From positions 2,293,501-2,357,500 of the forward strand of contig NC_064035.1 in the NCBI RefSeq assembly GCF_932526225.1: DNA of 64,000 bases, in the 5' to 3' direction. This stretch comes from Nematostella vectensis. Lineage: Eukaryota > Cnidaria > Anthozoa > Actiniaria > Edwardsiidae. Positions 12,805 to 26,500 of this stretch are shown here, piece by piece. A program made the position numbers and the translations under genes. Within the stretch, counting starts at the first letter, position 1. Each line of letters starts with the position of its first letter. The notes beneath the pieces were generated by a model. It did no database searches and was not told where the DNA came from. It saw nothing but the letters and a program-made list of their open reading frames with translations.

Positions 12805-13290
12805 CGATAATGATAACTTTATTCCAATAAATACCAATACAGGTATATTAGGATAATATACAAAGTAGGTTGGCTTATATGCCTATCCTCTATTCATAAT
12901 ATTTAATTACATCATCACGGCAAAATTTCAGGACTAGGCTCGTAATGGAGTCATCTGTTAAGCTCATAATATACAAAAAAGGTCTTTTGGCCTTAACAGT
13001 TTGAAAGAGTTATTGATTGCAAATAGATCATTAAAAAATACTCGACGTATATCATTGACATAGTCGCATTCCATTAAGGTATGGTACTCATCCCCAACCT
13101 TATTTTTTTCACATTTTTCACAAATCCTTAATTCATAAGGTAAATTTTTATAGCGGCCTGTTTCAATTGCTAGTTTGTGTGCCGAGACACGCAATCTAGT
13201 CATAGATTGTCGGCGTCTAACATTAGATTGTCGACTGACTGACAAAACTGACTGACAAAAACGCGCATTTTCTAGAATAGCGCGTGCTAT
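12805..13290 (-). mobile_element. LINE 3' fragment, C-terminal zinc-finger region and 3' tail
   Basis: A minus-strand frame (within 12964-13347) contains MTRLRVSAHKLAIETGRY, then ICEKCEKNKVGDEYHTLMEC. This is the Cys/His-rich C-terminal segment found after the reverse transcriptase of many non-LTR retrotransposons. It ends in an AT-rich 3' region with AATAAAGTTATCATTATC near 12805. The 5' part is absent. It appears to interrupt a Penelope-like element; the exact left boundary in protein terms is uncertain (13260-13310). Confidence 0.6.
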
Positions 13291-13303
13291 GGATAAAAAG
13301 AAT

Positions 13304-14005
13304 TTACACGTCTCTACGTGGGTTCCTACTACAAAAAAAGTCATCACTATTAAGACCCCGCGGGTAGATAGACTTCAGCCGATAAGCCCACTGGCCTTCC
13401 CTTTCCCTAAGCTGAGCCTCAGAGTTACACTTATCTATAAGTTGTACCATAACATTATTAAGACCTAAATGATTGTCGCAATGAAAATGTTGATAGATCA
13501 AAAGGTCATCATTAACTCTTTCACTAACCGGTAAACTAGGGTGCTAATTTAACCTACTTTTATGATTATTAAAACGCTTCCTAAAACTATTGATAGTAGA
13601 CCCTACGTATTGCTTGCTACACATAGAGCAAATAATTAGATAAACAACAAAATCTGAGTTACAGTCCAAGTCAAAATTAATGACATATTTCTTATTAGTA
13701 ACTGTACTGCGAAACTCCCGCCCTGTCTTAAGAAAGTTACACACCCTACACCTTTGACCGCCACACTTACCACAACCTCTAGCCTGAGTGCTCTCCTCTT
13801 TAAGAGAGGAGTGCACCAACATATCCTTTAAACTCCTAGGTTTCCTATGAGCCACCATAGGTACCCTACCAATAGCACCCCTACATCTACTAGAAGATTC
13901 TAGAACTGGCTGTAAATTACGCAGAATACCAGGTAAATTAGGTGAAACATCCAACAGTGTAACAGCAAATATACACCTAAGTGATAGCACATTGTGGGCG
14001 GTCAA
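13304..14005 (-). pseudogene. Penelope-like retroelement GIY-YIG endonuclease relic
   Basis: The frame 14005-13544 carries a Cys-rich segment (CGKCGGQRCRVCNFLKTG) and then the GIY-YIG core VVYLIICSMCSKQYVGST with RKRFNNHKSRLN. It stops at a TAG at 13544-13546, then continues in the same frame to about 13304 with HFHCDNHLGL, REREGQWAYRL and PRGLN. All of these are typical of the C-terminal endonuclease of Penelope-like elements. The reverse transcriptase that should lie upstream (above 14005) is missing. This is a dead 5'-truncated copy. Confidence 0.75.
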
Positions 14006-16830
14006 AGCAATTTTTAAGATTTAGCAATTTTCAAACACATTTTCATTTTTCCTAAATTTTATTTTAGTGCTAACTCTGCTGTGGATTTCCTCTCTCTCTA
14101 TGCTGGTATGTGCCCTCTACATACCTAAGGGATAGTATTTGGTAGAATTTTACACAATAGGACAATAACCCTGTCTACTTTCATGGAGTCCCCCCCTCCC
14201 TCAACCTGGAGAGATGATGCTTCTTACCTTTCTTGCCCGAATCAGTGTTGTGATATGGCATTTACAGTAAAACTCAAGTTTATACATACATTTTTTTCAT
14301 ATTCAAAGGTAGGAAACGTCTTTGTTATACATGTCACAACACAGGGGCCCAAACAAATTGCAGATGCACATTTAATCCTTCAGGTGTCCAATTCAACCCT
14401 GCGCGCAGGGTCTAGTTTTACAAAGTTTGTATAGTTGTCCGCTAAATATAAGCTCTCGCGGATTTATGAATCTTGTAATTTGGTCTAATCTGTTTATATA
14501 ACCCTAACCCTGGGTTGTGCATTACCCCCCCCCCCCCCCCCCCCCCCCCCGCCAGGTAGGTTTTAAGTTAGTACGTTTCTATATGCGGCTTTGAAAGCCA
14601 GTTCTTGGACTTAAAATATTTCTCTAAGAAGACATGACTCTATGTTTGATTATAAAAACGAATGACTCACTTCTGTAAGAGTAACAAAAAAGAACTTTGA
14701 CATTTATCTGAGAAATGAATCCAGGCTGCTCTTTCTAAATAACACACGTGCCATTTGAACGCAATGTCCCATCACATACGTATAAAAGAGGAAAGCGAAT
14801 CTTATCGTCGGTCGCATCTGAGCAAGACTCCAATGATGACACTGGTAATAAGCCCCTTAAGGTGGATTTTACACGAATCACTTTAGCCATTCGGGCCGGT
14901 ACTTCACACATTTCCACGACTCACGATAAAATATCTTTATTGCAGATCTTAAATGGAATCTGAAGAGTTAGTAAAACAAACCATAACACCCTTGAATGAA
15001 ATTCCGAGGCGGATATATCGCACCGCTGTCAATGGGTTGATTACCTTCTCGGGTACGCAGCGAGGAATGATTAGAATTTCGTCTGAAGACTAATTCATTA
15101 GCGCACTTTTATCTTTCTTTCCGGTACACGCGGCACTGCCCTTGAGCTCGCGAGATATTATCTAAAAACCCTTTGGAATACTCCCGCTTGAGCCGGACAG
15201 TAACATGGTCGCTCCATGGTGCAGCCCAAAAATGAATGCTTATAGAAAGCCATGCTTAAAGAAAGCTATTGACAGTGCCATCTTACGCTCCCGTACAATA
15301 TAGTCAGTATTGTCACACAAAGAATCCATTCCTTTCGGCTAATTAAGTATTAAACTTTATTTTTGGATGGTTATTGATTTTTCTTGCAAATAGATTATTG
15401 TATCTTAACATATAACAATAGTGGTTGATCGAAAAACGTTTTAGAAGTGTTTCAAGCTTATTTTTCGGTTGCGAAAAAGGGGCATCTGTAAAGACCGCAG
15501 AGTCTTCGAGCGTGCTCGCAAAGTTAATCGCAGCGAATTCCCTAGATTGTCTGCCCGCCTTTGAATCGAACAAGCTTCGTCAAAGGGCGTTGCTATAATC
15601 TCTATTTTGGGAAGGGTTTTTTCCGTCATTGCCAATAAAGAAAAACATAACAAGCTAATTTGTATCTAATTTGTACACTGGTCGCATTTTAACCCTTGAC
15701 GTTGAGAAAAGCCGAATACTTCCGATTTTTTTTTACAATAAAAAAGACTCTTTGGTTTCAATGTAATGAATTTATAGTGGTGTTCACGGAGTGTTTTTCA
15801 TGGATATTTTTAGGGTGTGAATCTGTTCACGGGTCTGGTTTCGAATGCACTGTTTATCAACCGTCAGCACTGCCTTATTAAGATGTAATCTTTATGATGC
15901 GCGTCGGGCGATTTAATCGCGAACTATCAGCGAAGGCGCGCGAGATGTTTGCACGAGTGAACAAAAAGGCGATGCTGGATCGGAAGTCTCATGGCAAATA
16001 GGCTTGACCTAATATCACACATATACAAGACATCAACTTCAGATTTCAAAATTGTGGTTATTTTATTGACAAAATAACAGTGCCTGCACTATTCCTACAT
16101 ACATGTTCAAGAAAATCTTTTAATAATCTCTACCCGAAATAACAATAAAGTATTCCGTTTTCTTATTGTAATATACAAATTAATTTTGAGCTGTAAACAA
16201 CTCCAGCTACTCAAAGAAGGCCCGCCTATCAAGCGTCCTCAAAGAACTCCAGAATATATAATAGATTTAAAATTAATGCGGAATTCCTGTGACTAGAATT
16301 CCTTCTAGACTCTCCCCTAAAATTGAGTACGAGTTATGCTTTTTCCTATGCCATATTATTTGTGCGCGCTTCCGCCAAAAGAACGGATCGAGAAAAACTA
16401 ACGTGGGCTGCACCGGCAGTCGCGCACAGACGCGCCGTGTGACAGCCAGGTAAATAGGAGTTTCCTGTGCTTTGTGATGCCAGTAGTTCTGGCGCTCTCA
16501 AGGATAAATCATCCATGGGAATGTTTCTTTAATCTTTTCGGTCTCCCTACAAGATAATCCTTACAAAATCAAGTCCACTTTTGGGAAGTCATTTAATAAA
16601 TTAAGCTAGATATATGGTACACTTCGAAAAGCCTTTGCTTTTGTTTTGAATATACACAGAATTAAACAGCAGAAGTCAGCCATTTATGCAGTCAGTTTTG
16701 CCCTCCTTCAAGAAGGCCTTTGTTGAATGGCTCCGTTTGCTTATAATTGAGACGTTGGATAAGCCAACACGCCAAGCTAAAAACTCTAATTAGAATTTCA
16801 AGTCTGTGTTTGCTTTGAGATCCATTCGTC
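14006..16830. other. No recognised gene; contains a 26-base poly(C) run
   Basis: An uninterrupted run of 26 C lies at 14525-14550. Frames at 14183-14434 and 14748-14963 (plus) and 15343-15653 (minus) have no recognised domain. A GC-rich segment at about 16400-16450, followed by a GTAAAT donor-like site, could be a 5' non-coding exon for the candidate at 16838-17270; this is a guess. Confidence 0.4.
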
Positions 16831-16997
16831 TGCCATCATGGCTATGGTAGAGCCAAGTATGTAGATAGCGTTTAATTGCCAATGATTATACTTTTTGATT
16901 TATCAACTTGTGTATTCTTATAATACCTACATTGTATCTACTATTTCCATAGGTTTTCAGGATAATTGCTCACGCACGAAAGCATATCCTTTTATAC

Positions 16998-17270
16998 ATG
17001 AGGGAACTATTGAATGAAAACCTTCTTCCCCGTGACCGTGACGAAATTTTTGAACTGCGGAAGAGATCGAATCCTCCTCTCCCACACACCATTGATCCGA
17101 CTCAAACTTTAAGAGAAACCTATAGATTAGTCAGAAAAACAATCAATTTTACAAAGAAACGCTCGAAAGGATTTGCGAATGTGGGCACTAATCTACCGCC
17201 CTCTACCTCCCGCAAGTCGCCAGCGAGGCTAGCGCGCCCTTCACTCGAACTTTCCTATCGCACCAACTGA
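16998..17270 (+). CDS. Hypothetical open frame, possibly a terminal exon
   Basis: A 90-codon frame from the ATG at 16998 is rich in Arg, Glu and Leu (start MRELLNENLLPRDRDEIFEL). It extends upstream in frame to an acceptor-like TTTCCATAG ending near 16952 (VFRIIAHARKH). A short ATG-containing candidate exon lies at 16838-16856 with a GTATGT donor, but its phase leads into a different frame that stops at a TGA (17015-17017), so the two do not join cleanly. No domain was recognised. It ends about 290 bp from the 3' end of hedgehog, convergent with it. Confidence 0.25.
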   Translation: MRELLNENLLPRDRDEIFELRKRSNPPLPHTIDPTQTLRETYRLVRKTINFTKKRSKGFANVGTNLPPSTSRKSPARLARPSLELSYRTN

Positions 17271-17563
17271 TTTCTAACACTAAAAGCGTGAATTGGGTCT
17301 TGGTCGACGAGGTTCTTGGTCGAGATGTGTAATTGAAATTATTTCCTCTCGTTTTCCCTTCTATTGATGGTTACGTTATTTTACTGATTAATAGATAAAC
17401 AAATTCGATTTGGCGTTAATGTGATTAAACAGAAACCACATACAGAATTCTTGGTTGGCATAGGTGTTCTCTTTGACTTTTTACTTCGAGTTTTTCGGGC
17501 GGGATCCAAGAAGAACGCCCCACTGCCAGCTACACTCCAAACACTAGGCCTTTCTTGGTATAC

Positions 17564-19451
17564 TCACGCAAACTCCGCAATCCTCACGATTTGGTTCAGT
17601 GAGATCAGAAAACGCGGGAACCAGTGCACGCCTGCCGGGGTAATTCCTTCGTGTAACCAACTAAACACGCTCGGCAACCAATAACGAAGTCCGCGCAACG
17701 GACTGAACGCCAGATGCGAGATGGTATGACTCGTGACTTCGGAATAACACGAGGCCACAACTCCGTCTACTATTATAGTTCCCTGCGCAGTCAGGGGTGC
17801 GACTGCGCCAAGTTTATGCTCGATCCGAACGGACATCACTCTAGAAGGATGTAGTTTGCCTTTGGAGTTCACAAGTACATAGTCTCCGGGCGTCACAAAC
17901 TGAGCAAGCTTAGCACTTGCATCGTAAATAGTAGAACTGTTGCGTTTCATCACAAAAATCAGGTGATTACGAGTAAGCGCTAGGTTAGCTACGTCCGTTT
18001 CGATGATTGTAAAAGGAACTTTTGAAAGCCACGGCTTGTAGTCGAGGAATATGAGAACCTCGCTATACAGAAGTCGGCCTGTTTCATCCATAGATTGCAC
18101 CCTTTGTCCCGTTTTAAGATCCTTGATCGCGATTCGTTCGCCATTTTCAATAGTTACCAAAGCTTCAGAATGAAAGCAGCTCCCCCAGCTATCTTTACGG
18201 TCATCATCTGTAATATTAACAACAATAAAAAAACATCAGAATATTATGGCTACTACCATCACAATAGAAAAAGGCTTTTCGGTAATTATCAAGGCATGGG
18301 TAATTGAGTCTATTTTGCCATTCACACAAAACCCCAACGTTTGTTTTAGCTAAATAGATGGGAGTTTTCGCAGGCAGGGGTCATATAAATAGCTTCTATG
18401 ATGTTTGCCGAAATCGAATAGAGATGGGCCGTCTTACATCTAAATGGAGATTTACGCGATTTCGCTTGAGGCGATATATATATGAAGTACCGGCCTTCGA
18501 AGCCAAACCACAATATCAAAATATCATTGACTTTTAACTTTCAACGCTAGTTTTTTTCCACTTGCTAAATGATCCATCGCAAACCTTGAAAGAATATCGG
18601 GTTAAAACCCTAATTAAGACAATTTAAGAAATTAATCGAACGTAACTTTACGGCGGATAAAGAAATTATCGTTCTATCAGCTTACCTGAGCGAACTGAAG
18701 CGTGAATACTACTTCTCCGGTCGTAATAGACCCAGTCGAATCCGGCATCAACCGCCAAACTCCCAAGGTCCGGCAACTTTTTAGGGTCTTTATCTGAGGT
18801 ACTTATATCAACAGCTCTGCCTTCGTAATGAAGTGAATCAAGAGAATGTTGCCCGTCTTCGTCCCATGCTTCTGTTACACGTAATTTTACGCCCTTCCAT
18901 TTCTGCTTCACTTTCGTCGCGAGGTTCCTCAACTTCTCTCGACATCGCTGCAACAGAACGTACGATGTTTTTAGATAAAAAAAAATACTTACAGGCCGTC
19001 AAGATACATATGCTTAATTCCCGCGTAATTTAATGAATGGAAAATCTTTCTGAATGTACAAAGCCCCCCCGCAAAAAGTGACCATGCTGAGCGCTAAATT
19101 GCGATGAAAGACAAGATACCAAATGTAAACAAACGCCAAGGGAAGCCCAACCTTGCTCATGAGGCGATCGGCACCGGTTCTCTCTTCGTCTTTGAAAACG
19201 ATATCAGTGTTATAGCAAGCCACAAGCTTGTTGAATTTCGAAGAATTTCTTGTAATTTTGCCCTGTGGTCTCCCACTAGCTCCCAATGAAAATTCGTCGA
19301 CGTCTGGAACTCTCTGCTTGAAATAAAGTGGCCTTCTGCCTCTCCTACTCAAACTTGGTCTTGACGAGCATGAGTTAGCAAAATCCAACGAAAACTGGAA
19401 AAGCACAAGGGCAAACGCAAGAGGATAGAACAAGAACAAGTGCAGCCTCAT
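17564..19451 (-). CDS. hh: Hedgehog signalling protein, complete three-exon gene
   Basis: Exons 19451-19152, 18947-18686 and 18207-17564 join in phase (0, then 1) into 401 residues. Residues 1-27 are a hydrophobic signal peptide. C28 starts the mature ligand and is the expected palmitoylation site; RRGRRP follows as a heparin-binding patch. The signalling domain spans about 40-187. It keeps D129, E130 and D131 of the calcium site and the zinc ligands H140, D147 and H182. The Hint domain starts at C198 and keeps D243, T266 and H269, exactly 45, 68 and 71 residues after the cysteine, as in autoprocessing Hedgehogs, plus ASCY and a GVHW C-terminal motif. It is therefore expected to self-cleave, take cholesterol and be secreted. 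Oddities: the junction is G-S-C-F rather than G-C-F, and A183 replaces a usual Cys. The first intron donor (AAG|GTTGGG) is weak. Exon 2 (262 bp) and the intron positions match bilaterian hedgehog genes as I know them. Confidence 0.95.
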
Positions 19452-22400
19452 GTCGAGCCAATTGTAATTACCAGCCAGATGACAATATTTAGGTTGGATT
19501 AAAACTAGTGAGCAGCCCTAGTTCGCTCCTTTCCAATTGCTGTGCGTTCAACATCTTTCTGACAACCAGATCTGCGTTCAATTTCAATGATGCTGCTCTA
19601 AAATGGTTTTCATAGCAGCGCGCCCATGATTGGCTGGAAGTGGTGTGATTGTCATCCATTGTTGATTTTTGTTTTGTTCGGTTGCATCCCAAAGAGAAGG
19701 CACTTCCTGTGTTAAAGTGACACCTGCGCTGTACTTGGGGCCGCGCACACAGTCCGCCCAAATTCCAAACTATTTGATCGAATACGAAGGGCCATTTAGA
19801 AAATTCTTCCCCTTCCGAAAATCTACTTGAGAACTTTCTAAAGATATACACAATTTGGTTGTACAAACCGAGTAGCTTGATTAGTAGACAGGAGACCAAT
19901 CAGTAACAACCTTCTAATTATGCCTTGTGAGAGACTTAGCAATTTGTCAACATTTGCTGCTAAAATTAATAAATCAGCACAGATCTGCAAGAGAAATGTA
20001 ATTTATTGGGCATTAGTATGAAAAGATTGTCTAAACAGACGTAGACTATATTTACCTTTGACTTATGCAGATCTTAATTCGGAATATTGACGTCCAAATT
20101 TTGAGTGCCTTCTTACTTAAATTGTAGAATTTTGGCTAGAAAGGGATAAGCGATGTGTTTTAGTTAACGTTTTTCCGTTCGCAATTGACCGGATTAGCAT
20201 TTGATAGTCTGTCTTTTGCAGTTTATTGCGAAATACAATCACTAAAGTTGCAACGAATTGTTTTCGGTCGTGTAATTCTCTGGGGCTTAACGAACGCCAA
20301 TCATACTCGAGGGAAAACAAAATCATAAAACAAAGAATTCCCATTGTGTTTGATTCGACATGTCGTACCATTTAATTGGTATTTTCACAGACAACATTAA
20401 ACAACACGAGCGACAGTGAACATCAACGTCTAATGAACAGATGAACGGCCTGTGGAAGAATTCCCTTTTCACCTCATAGAATGCTTCTATTTATAACATG
20501 CTAATGTAATAATGTTATTTGCCACGCACTATAGCACTATGCCAAGTTGATAGCATTTGAGGCAAGAGAAAACATGATGACAAAGCTGGTATTGTTACAA
20601 CATAAGCCAAAACACAGTTTTCTTATAAAGGAAACTTAACATCCTGGTTATTTGGCTGGTTTTATGACAAAAAAAGGCAAATTGCTCAACATTCCATGAT
20701 ATTTCCACTTCGATGTAGTATAAGCATGTCATTTATTGCGGAAGTGAATAACAGCCGTGCTAAGATTGAGCCTAAACTTACGACCCTGGAAAGAGACAGT
20801 GAATAAATTAGTTCACTTCTCACTTAAAAGCGATAATAGAAAGCCAATTACCCACGTCAGTAGCCTATCAACATGAAAAATCTGCAAAAGGCGGTACTTC
20901 CGTGCGAGTATGCGAACTTGCCGTCGGAAACCATGACGCAATACACACATAGGAACAAACGCTCTGAATTCTTGCATGCAACTGCAGACATTAGAAAAAA
21001 ACATCTTCTCCCTTGCACAAACCCCAAACCATTATTCTTTTCGGTGGCTTACAAACGTTTCCAGTCCCTTCCATATTTGTAAAGCCAATATTTTGCAATC
21101 GGCGCCCCAAAAACGCCCGTTCCATATGTAGATAGTTCGTACTGTCTTGGTGTTGTGTTTGTAGCAGTTAGATTTGACTGCTCATTCCTGAAATACTTCA
21201 CTTAGAGACAATAAAGGCGGAGTCCGTTTAATAAGTGTTAATTGAATTGAATCGTAGTTAAGTGGGCGGGATAAGAGCCATACCGACAGGAGCTTTTAGC
21301 GCGGCATTTTACACGTCTGTCATCGAACAACCCAAACAATCGAAAACCTGTCTGGCAGCCATCGTGGATGGAACACGACACCTAGGCATTTTTGCACAGT
21401 AAGCAGAACAACGTCTTGATAAGAAAACATGAACAAGTTATTCAAACATTTTGAGTTGGTTGAGTTTGAAAAGACTTTATTGCAGATCAAACGGTGCTGT
21501 AAAGGTGGCATGTACAATGAAACCTCTATCCAAAGTCTTAATCAGCCTCCTACTCACTTCTAATAACACAATCCTGTCTTAAAACACGTCACGTTTGCAT
21601 TTCTCGACTCAGATCTATTGTACTGTGTCATGAATTGATCAAGCTCTATCGATGGTCGAACGATGTGGGGTGAAAAGAGGGGTGAGGCGTGGGGAGTTAT
21701 TTATCCATTATTTATTTATTATTTATTTATCCATTCTTTTAAACGAAAAACATAGTGAAAAAGGCACCAAAGAAGGTTAATATCATTTATCTCCCCTTTT
21801 CCCCTAAAAAAGCATATGTCGACAATTCAACGTGAATCAGAAAATAAAGAGAGTTGAATTGAGAATCCTTACGCACAGGCCCATAGAAGAAGAAAATAGT
21901 GTGCTCAAAATCCATATACTTTTTAAAAATTATAACCAAGAGCAAACTATTCTATCCTACAGTAAACAAATAACGGTATATCTAGATCGAAGATGTAGAA
22001 TTGACTCGCCGGAGTGGCTAGAAAAAAAGGCAGAATTTATCAGTAAATCTCTAACATAGCCCAGTGGTGATTTTTAAAAGATTGATCGATTGATTTAGAC
22101 AAAACCACTTCCGTCCTAGTTAAAAGAACCGCAAAAGAATAGAGGAAATAAAATGGCAAAAAGCTAGTAGCCCATGAATGACTCTATTATGACGATTGAG
22201 CAATTCAACCAAATGTCTTTTAACGATTATATTTTCCAGGAATTTTATGTACTTTATATTTGATGATGTAACGGGCAACCATTGTGGTATCTAATCGTAT
22301 CTTTATCGAATATTTTTTTCAGTGATAGCATGCCGGGCTCAAAGATGCCCCGCTAGGTAATGATTTAGCTTAGCGGGGATTATTCGGTGACTTACGGCCA

Positions 22401-23560
22401 CTCGGTACCCTGCGGTGTGCTTTTCCCGCAAAGATCGTCAACGATTTGGAGACCTAATTCAATTAATATCATTAACTAAATACATGAAGATTTGTGGGTA
22501 AGGGCACGAAGCTGAAAAATACCCAAACACAACGGAAGCTTAAGGAAAAGGTGGCTCATAGACAAAAGGAAGTTTTAGAATATAAAAAGTTGAGATTATA
22601 ACCAATAAGGTTAGACCTCAGTATCTTCCTATTTCTTATAAACCGCACTTCAACTACAACTACCACTTTCTATTCTTAGCAACACTTATATAGTCAAATC
22701 GGATGAGATTCACTTCAACTACAAACCGCTTTCTATTCTTAGAAACACTTAGTCAAATGCTGGGATTTGTAAGTCCATGATAATACCACAAAGGTGGTAA
22801 AATAAGAGCATAGTAATTGTTTTTCAATCGATCTCATTTGATTCATTTTCAACGGGCGCTGTCATTCATGTAGTCGCCAGAAGGACGTCAGGCCCAAAAT
22901 ATTTTCCATTTTAAATTTGGTATTTTAAAACTACGTTTATCACAACAAACCTCCTAGTAAACACGAACACGCTCTTTGCTGAATTAAGATCTCAGAGACT
23001 TATTAATAAAGTATGTAAAAATAGCCACCTTAAACCATTTCATAGAACGAATACTAATTCAGGCGTGGATGCAGGAAAAATTCTGATCGGTTTACGAAAA
23101 AAGCGCGAAAACTGTTGCACAACGTCAACGAACACATCAGCTTGTAATTAATGATCTCTAAACATCCTGACCTGTTTACGTCTGATTACAAAAAAAGAAA
23201 ACCAATTTACAATCTAACATACTAAACCCCATACCTAGAGATAGACCTTACTTTAAGAGATTCATTTTCATTCAAAAAGTCTTTTCATACCAAAGCCAAA
23301 AGAAGGTCAGAAAGGCCAGAAAAAATCCTTATAAATTGCACCTTTTCTTTCAAACATCTGTAAGCGCAGCATTCATTATTCCTTAATAGAGACTTAGGGC
23401 ACTGTGGTAAAAGTTGTATATAAGTAACTGTCAAACTCGTCCTCAACTGGCGAGACACATCAGTTGAGACATGGACAGCAAAGCACTGTTTGCCCTTTAT
23501 ATTGGCAGGGCCGTAGCTAGCTAGTTGTTAGTAGCCATAGCTAGTTAGTACTAGGGCGGA
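19452..23560. other. Upstream flank of hedgehog, no second gene recognised
   Basis: Frames at 19489-19899, 20117-20371 and 20813-21517 show no domain and no conserved pattern. A roughly 65-bp imperfect tandem duplication (CACTTCAACTAC...TTTCTATTCTTAG) lies at 22640-22760. A short ATTT-rich simple repeat lies at 21698-21735. An 8-bp-stem hairpin (CCCCGCTA/TAGCGGGG) lies near 22350-22380. Hedgehog regulatory DNA presumably lies here, but none can be named from sequence. Confidence 0.5.
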
Positions 23561-23574
23561 GAGGCAGTATTCAC

Positions 23575-26500
23575 TCCTCCCCCTGTACATATAGCTCCCC
23601 CTGCACATATAGCTCAATGTTACTATAGTAGACATTACCCCCCCCCCCTGCACGTATAGCTCAATGTTATTATAGTAGACATTACCCCCCTGCACATATA
23701 GCTCAATGTTACTATAGTAGACATTACCCCCCTGCACATATAGCTCAATGTTACTGTAGTACACATTTACCCCCTTGCACATATAGCTCAATGTTACTAT
23801 AGTAGACATTACCCCCCCTGCACATATAGCTCAATGTTACTATAGTAGACATTACCCCCCTGCACATATAGCTCAATGTTACTATAGTAGACATTACCCC
23901 CCCTGCACGTATAGCTCAATGTTACTATAGTAGACATTACCCCCCTGCACATATAGCTCAATGTTACTATAGTAGACATTACCCCCCCTGCACATATAGC
24001 TCAATGTTACTATAGTAGCCATTGCCCCCCCTGCACATATAGCTCAATGTTACTATAGTAGACATTACCCCCCCTGCACATATAGCTCAATGTTACTCTA
24101 GTAGACATTACCCCTCCTGCACATATAGCTCAATGTTACTATAGTAGACATTACCCCCCTGCACATATAGCTCAATGTTACTATAGTAGACATTACCCCC
24201 CTGCACGTATAGCTCAATGTTACTATAGTAGACATTACTCCCCTGCACATATAGCTCAATGTTACTATAGTAGACATTACCCCCCCTGCACATATAGCTC
24301 AATGTTACTATAGTAGACATTACCCCCTGCACGTATAGCTCAATGTTACTATAGTAGACATTACCCCCCTGCACATATAGCTCAATGTTACTATAGTAGA
24401 CATTACCCCCCTGCACATATAGCTCAATGTTACTATAGTAGACATTACCCCCCCTGCACATATAGCTCAATGTTACTATAGTAGACATTACCCCCCCCTG
24501 CACATATAGCTCAATGTTACTATAGTAGACATTACCCCCCCTGCACATATAGCTCAATGTTACTATAGTAGACATTACCCCCCTGCACGTATAGCACAAT
24601 GTTACTATAGTAGACATTACCCCCCCTGCACGTATAGCTCAATGTTACTATAGTAGACATTACCCCCCCTGCACGTATAGCTCAATGTTACTATAGTAGA
24701 CATTACCCCCCCCTGCACATATAGCTCAATGTTACTATAGTAGACATTACCCCCCCCTGCACATATAGCTCAATGTTACTATAGTAGACATTACCCCCCC
24801 TGCACATATAGCTCAATGTTACTATAGTAGACATTACCCCCCTGCACGTATAGCTCAATGTTACTATAGTAGACATTACCCCCCTGCACATATAGCTCAA
24901 TGTTACTATAGTAGACATTACACCCCCTTGCACATATAGCTCAATGTTACTATAGTAGACATTACCCCCCCCCCCCTGCACATATAGCTCAATGTTACTA
25001 TAGTAGACATTACCCCCCTGCACATATAGCTCAATGTTACTATAGTAGACATTACCCCCCTGCACATATAGCTCAATGTTACTATAGTAGATATTACCCC
25101 CCCTGCACATATAGCTCAATGTTACTATAGTAGACATTACCCCCCCTGCACATATAGCTCAATGTTACTATAGTAGACATTACCCCCCTGCACATATAGC
25201 TCAATGTCACTATAGTAGACATTACCCCCCCTGCACGTATAGCTCAATGTTACTATAGTAGACATTACCCCCCTGCACATATAGCTCAATGTTACTATAG
25301 TAGATATTACCCCCCCTGCACGTATAGCTCAATGTTACTATAGTAGACATTACCCCCCTGCACGTATAGCTCAATGTTACTATAGTAGATATTACCCCCC
25401 TGCACATATAGCTCAATGTTACTATAGTAGACATTACCACCCCTGCACATATAGCTCAATGTTACTATAGTAGACATTACCCCCCTGCACATATAGCTCA
25501 ATGTTACTGTAGTACACATTTACCCCCTTGCACATATAGCTCAATGTTACTATAGTAGATATTACCCCCCCTGCACGTATAGCTCAATGTTACTATAGTA
25601 GACATTACCCCCCTGCACATATAGCTCAATGTTACTATAGTAGACATTACCCCCCCTGCACATATAGCTCAATGTTACTATAGTAGATATTACCCCCCTG
25701 CACATATAGCTCGATGTTACTATAGTAGACATTTACCCCCCCTGCACATATAGCTCAATGTTACTATAGTAGACATTACCCCCCCTGCACGTATAGCTCA
25801 ATGTTACTATAGTAGACATTATCCCCCCTGCACATATAGCTCAATGTTACTATAGTAGACATTACCCCCCTGCACGTATAGCTCAATGTTACTATAGTAG
25901 ACATTACCCCCCCTGCACATATAGCTTAATGTTACTGTAGTAGACATTGCCCCCTGCACGTATAGCCCAATGTTACTATAGTAGACATTACCCCCCTGCA
26001 CATATAGCTCAATGTTACTGTAGTAGAAATTTACCCCCCTTCACATATAGCTCAATGTTACTATAGTAGACATTACCCCCCCTGTACATATAGCTCAATG
26101 TTACTATAGTAGACATTACCCCTATGCACGTATAGCTCAATGTTACTATAGTAGACATTACCCCCCCCCCAGCACATATAGCTTAATGTTACTGTAGTAG
26201 ACATTACCCCCTGCACGTATAGCTCAATGTTACTATAGTAGACATTACCCCCCCTGCACATATAGCTCAATGTTACTATAGTAGATATTACCCCCCTGCA
26301 CATATAGCTCAATGTTACTATAGTAGACATTACCCCCCCTGCACGTATAGCTCAATGTTACTATAGTAGACATTACCCCCCTGCACATATAGCTCAATGT
26401 TACTATAGTAGATATTACCCCCCTGCACATATAGCTCAATGTTACTATAGTAGACATTACCCCCCTGCACATATAGCTCAATGTTACTATAGTAGACATT

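Noticed and set aside
19489-19899. 136-codon minus-strand frame just upstream of hedgehog
   Set aside because: It is on the hedgehog strand in the presumed 5' flank, with no domain or conserved pattern; the true signal peptide starts at 19451.
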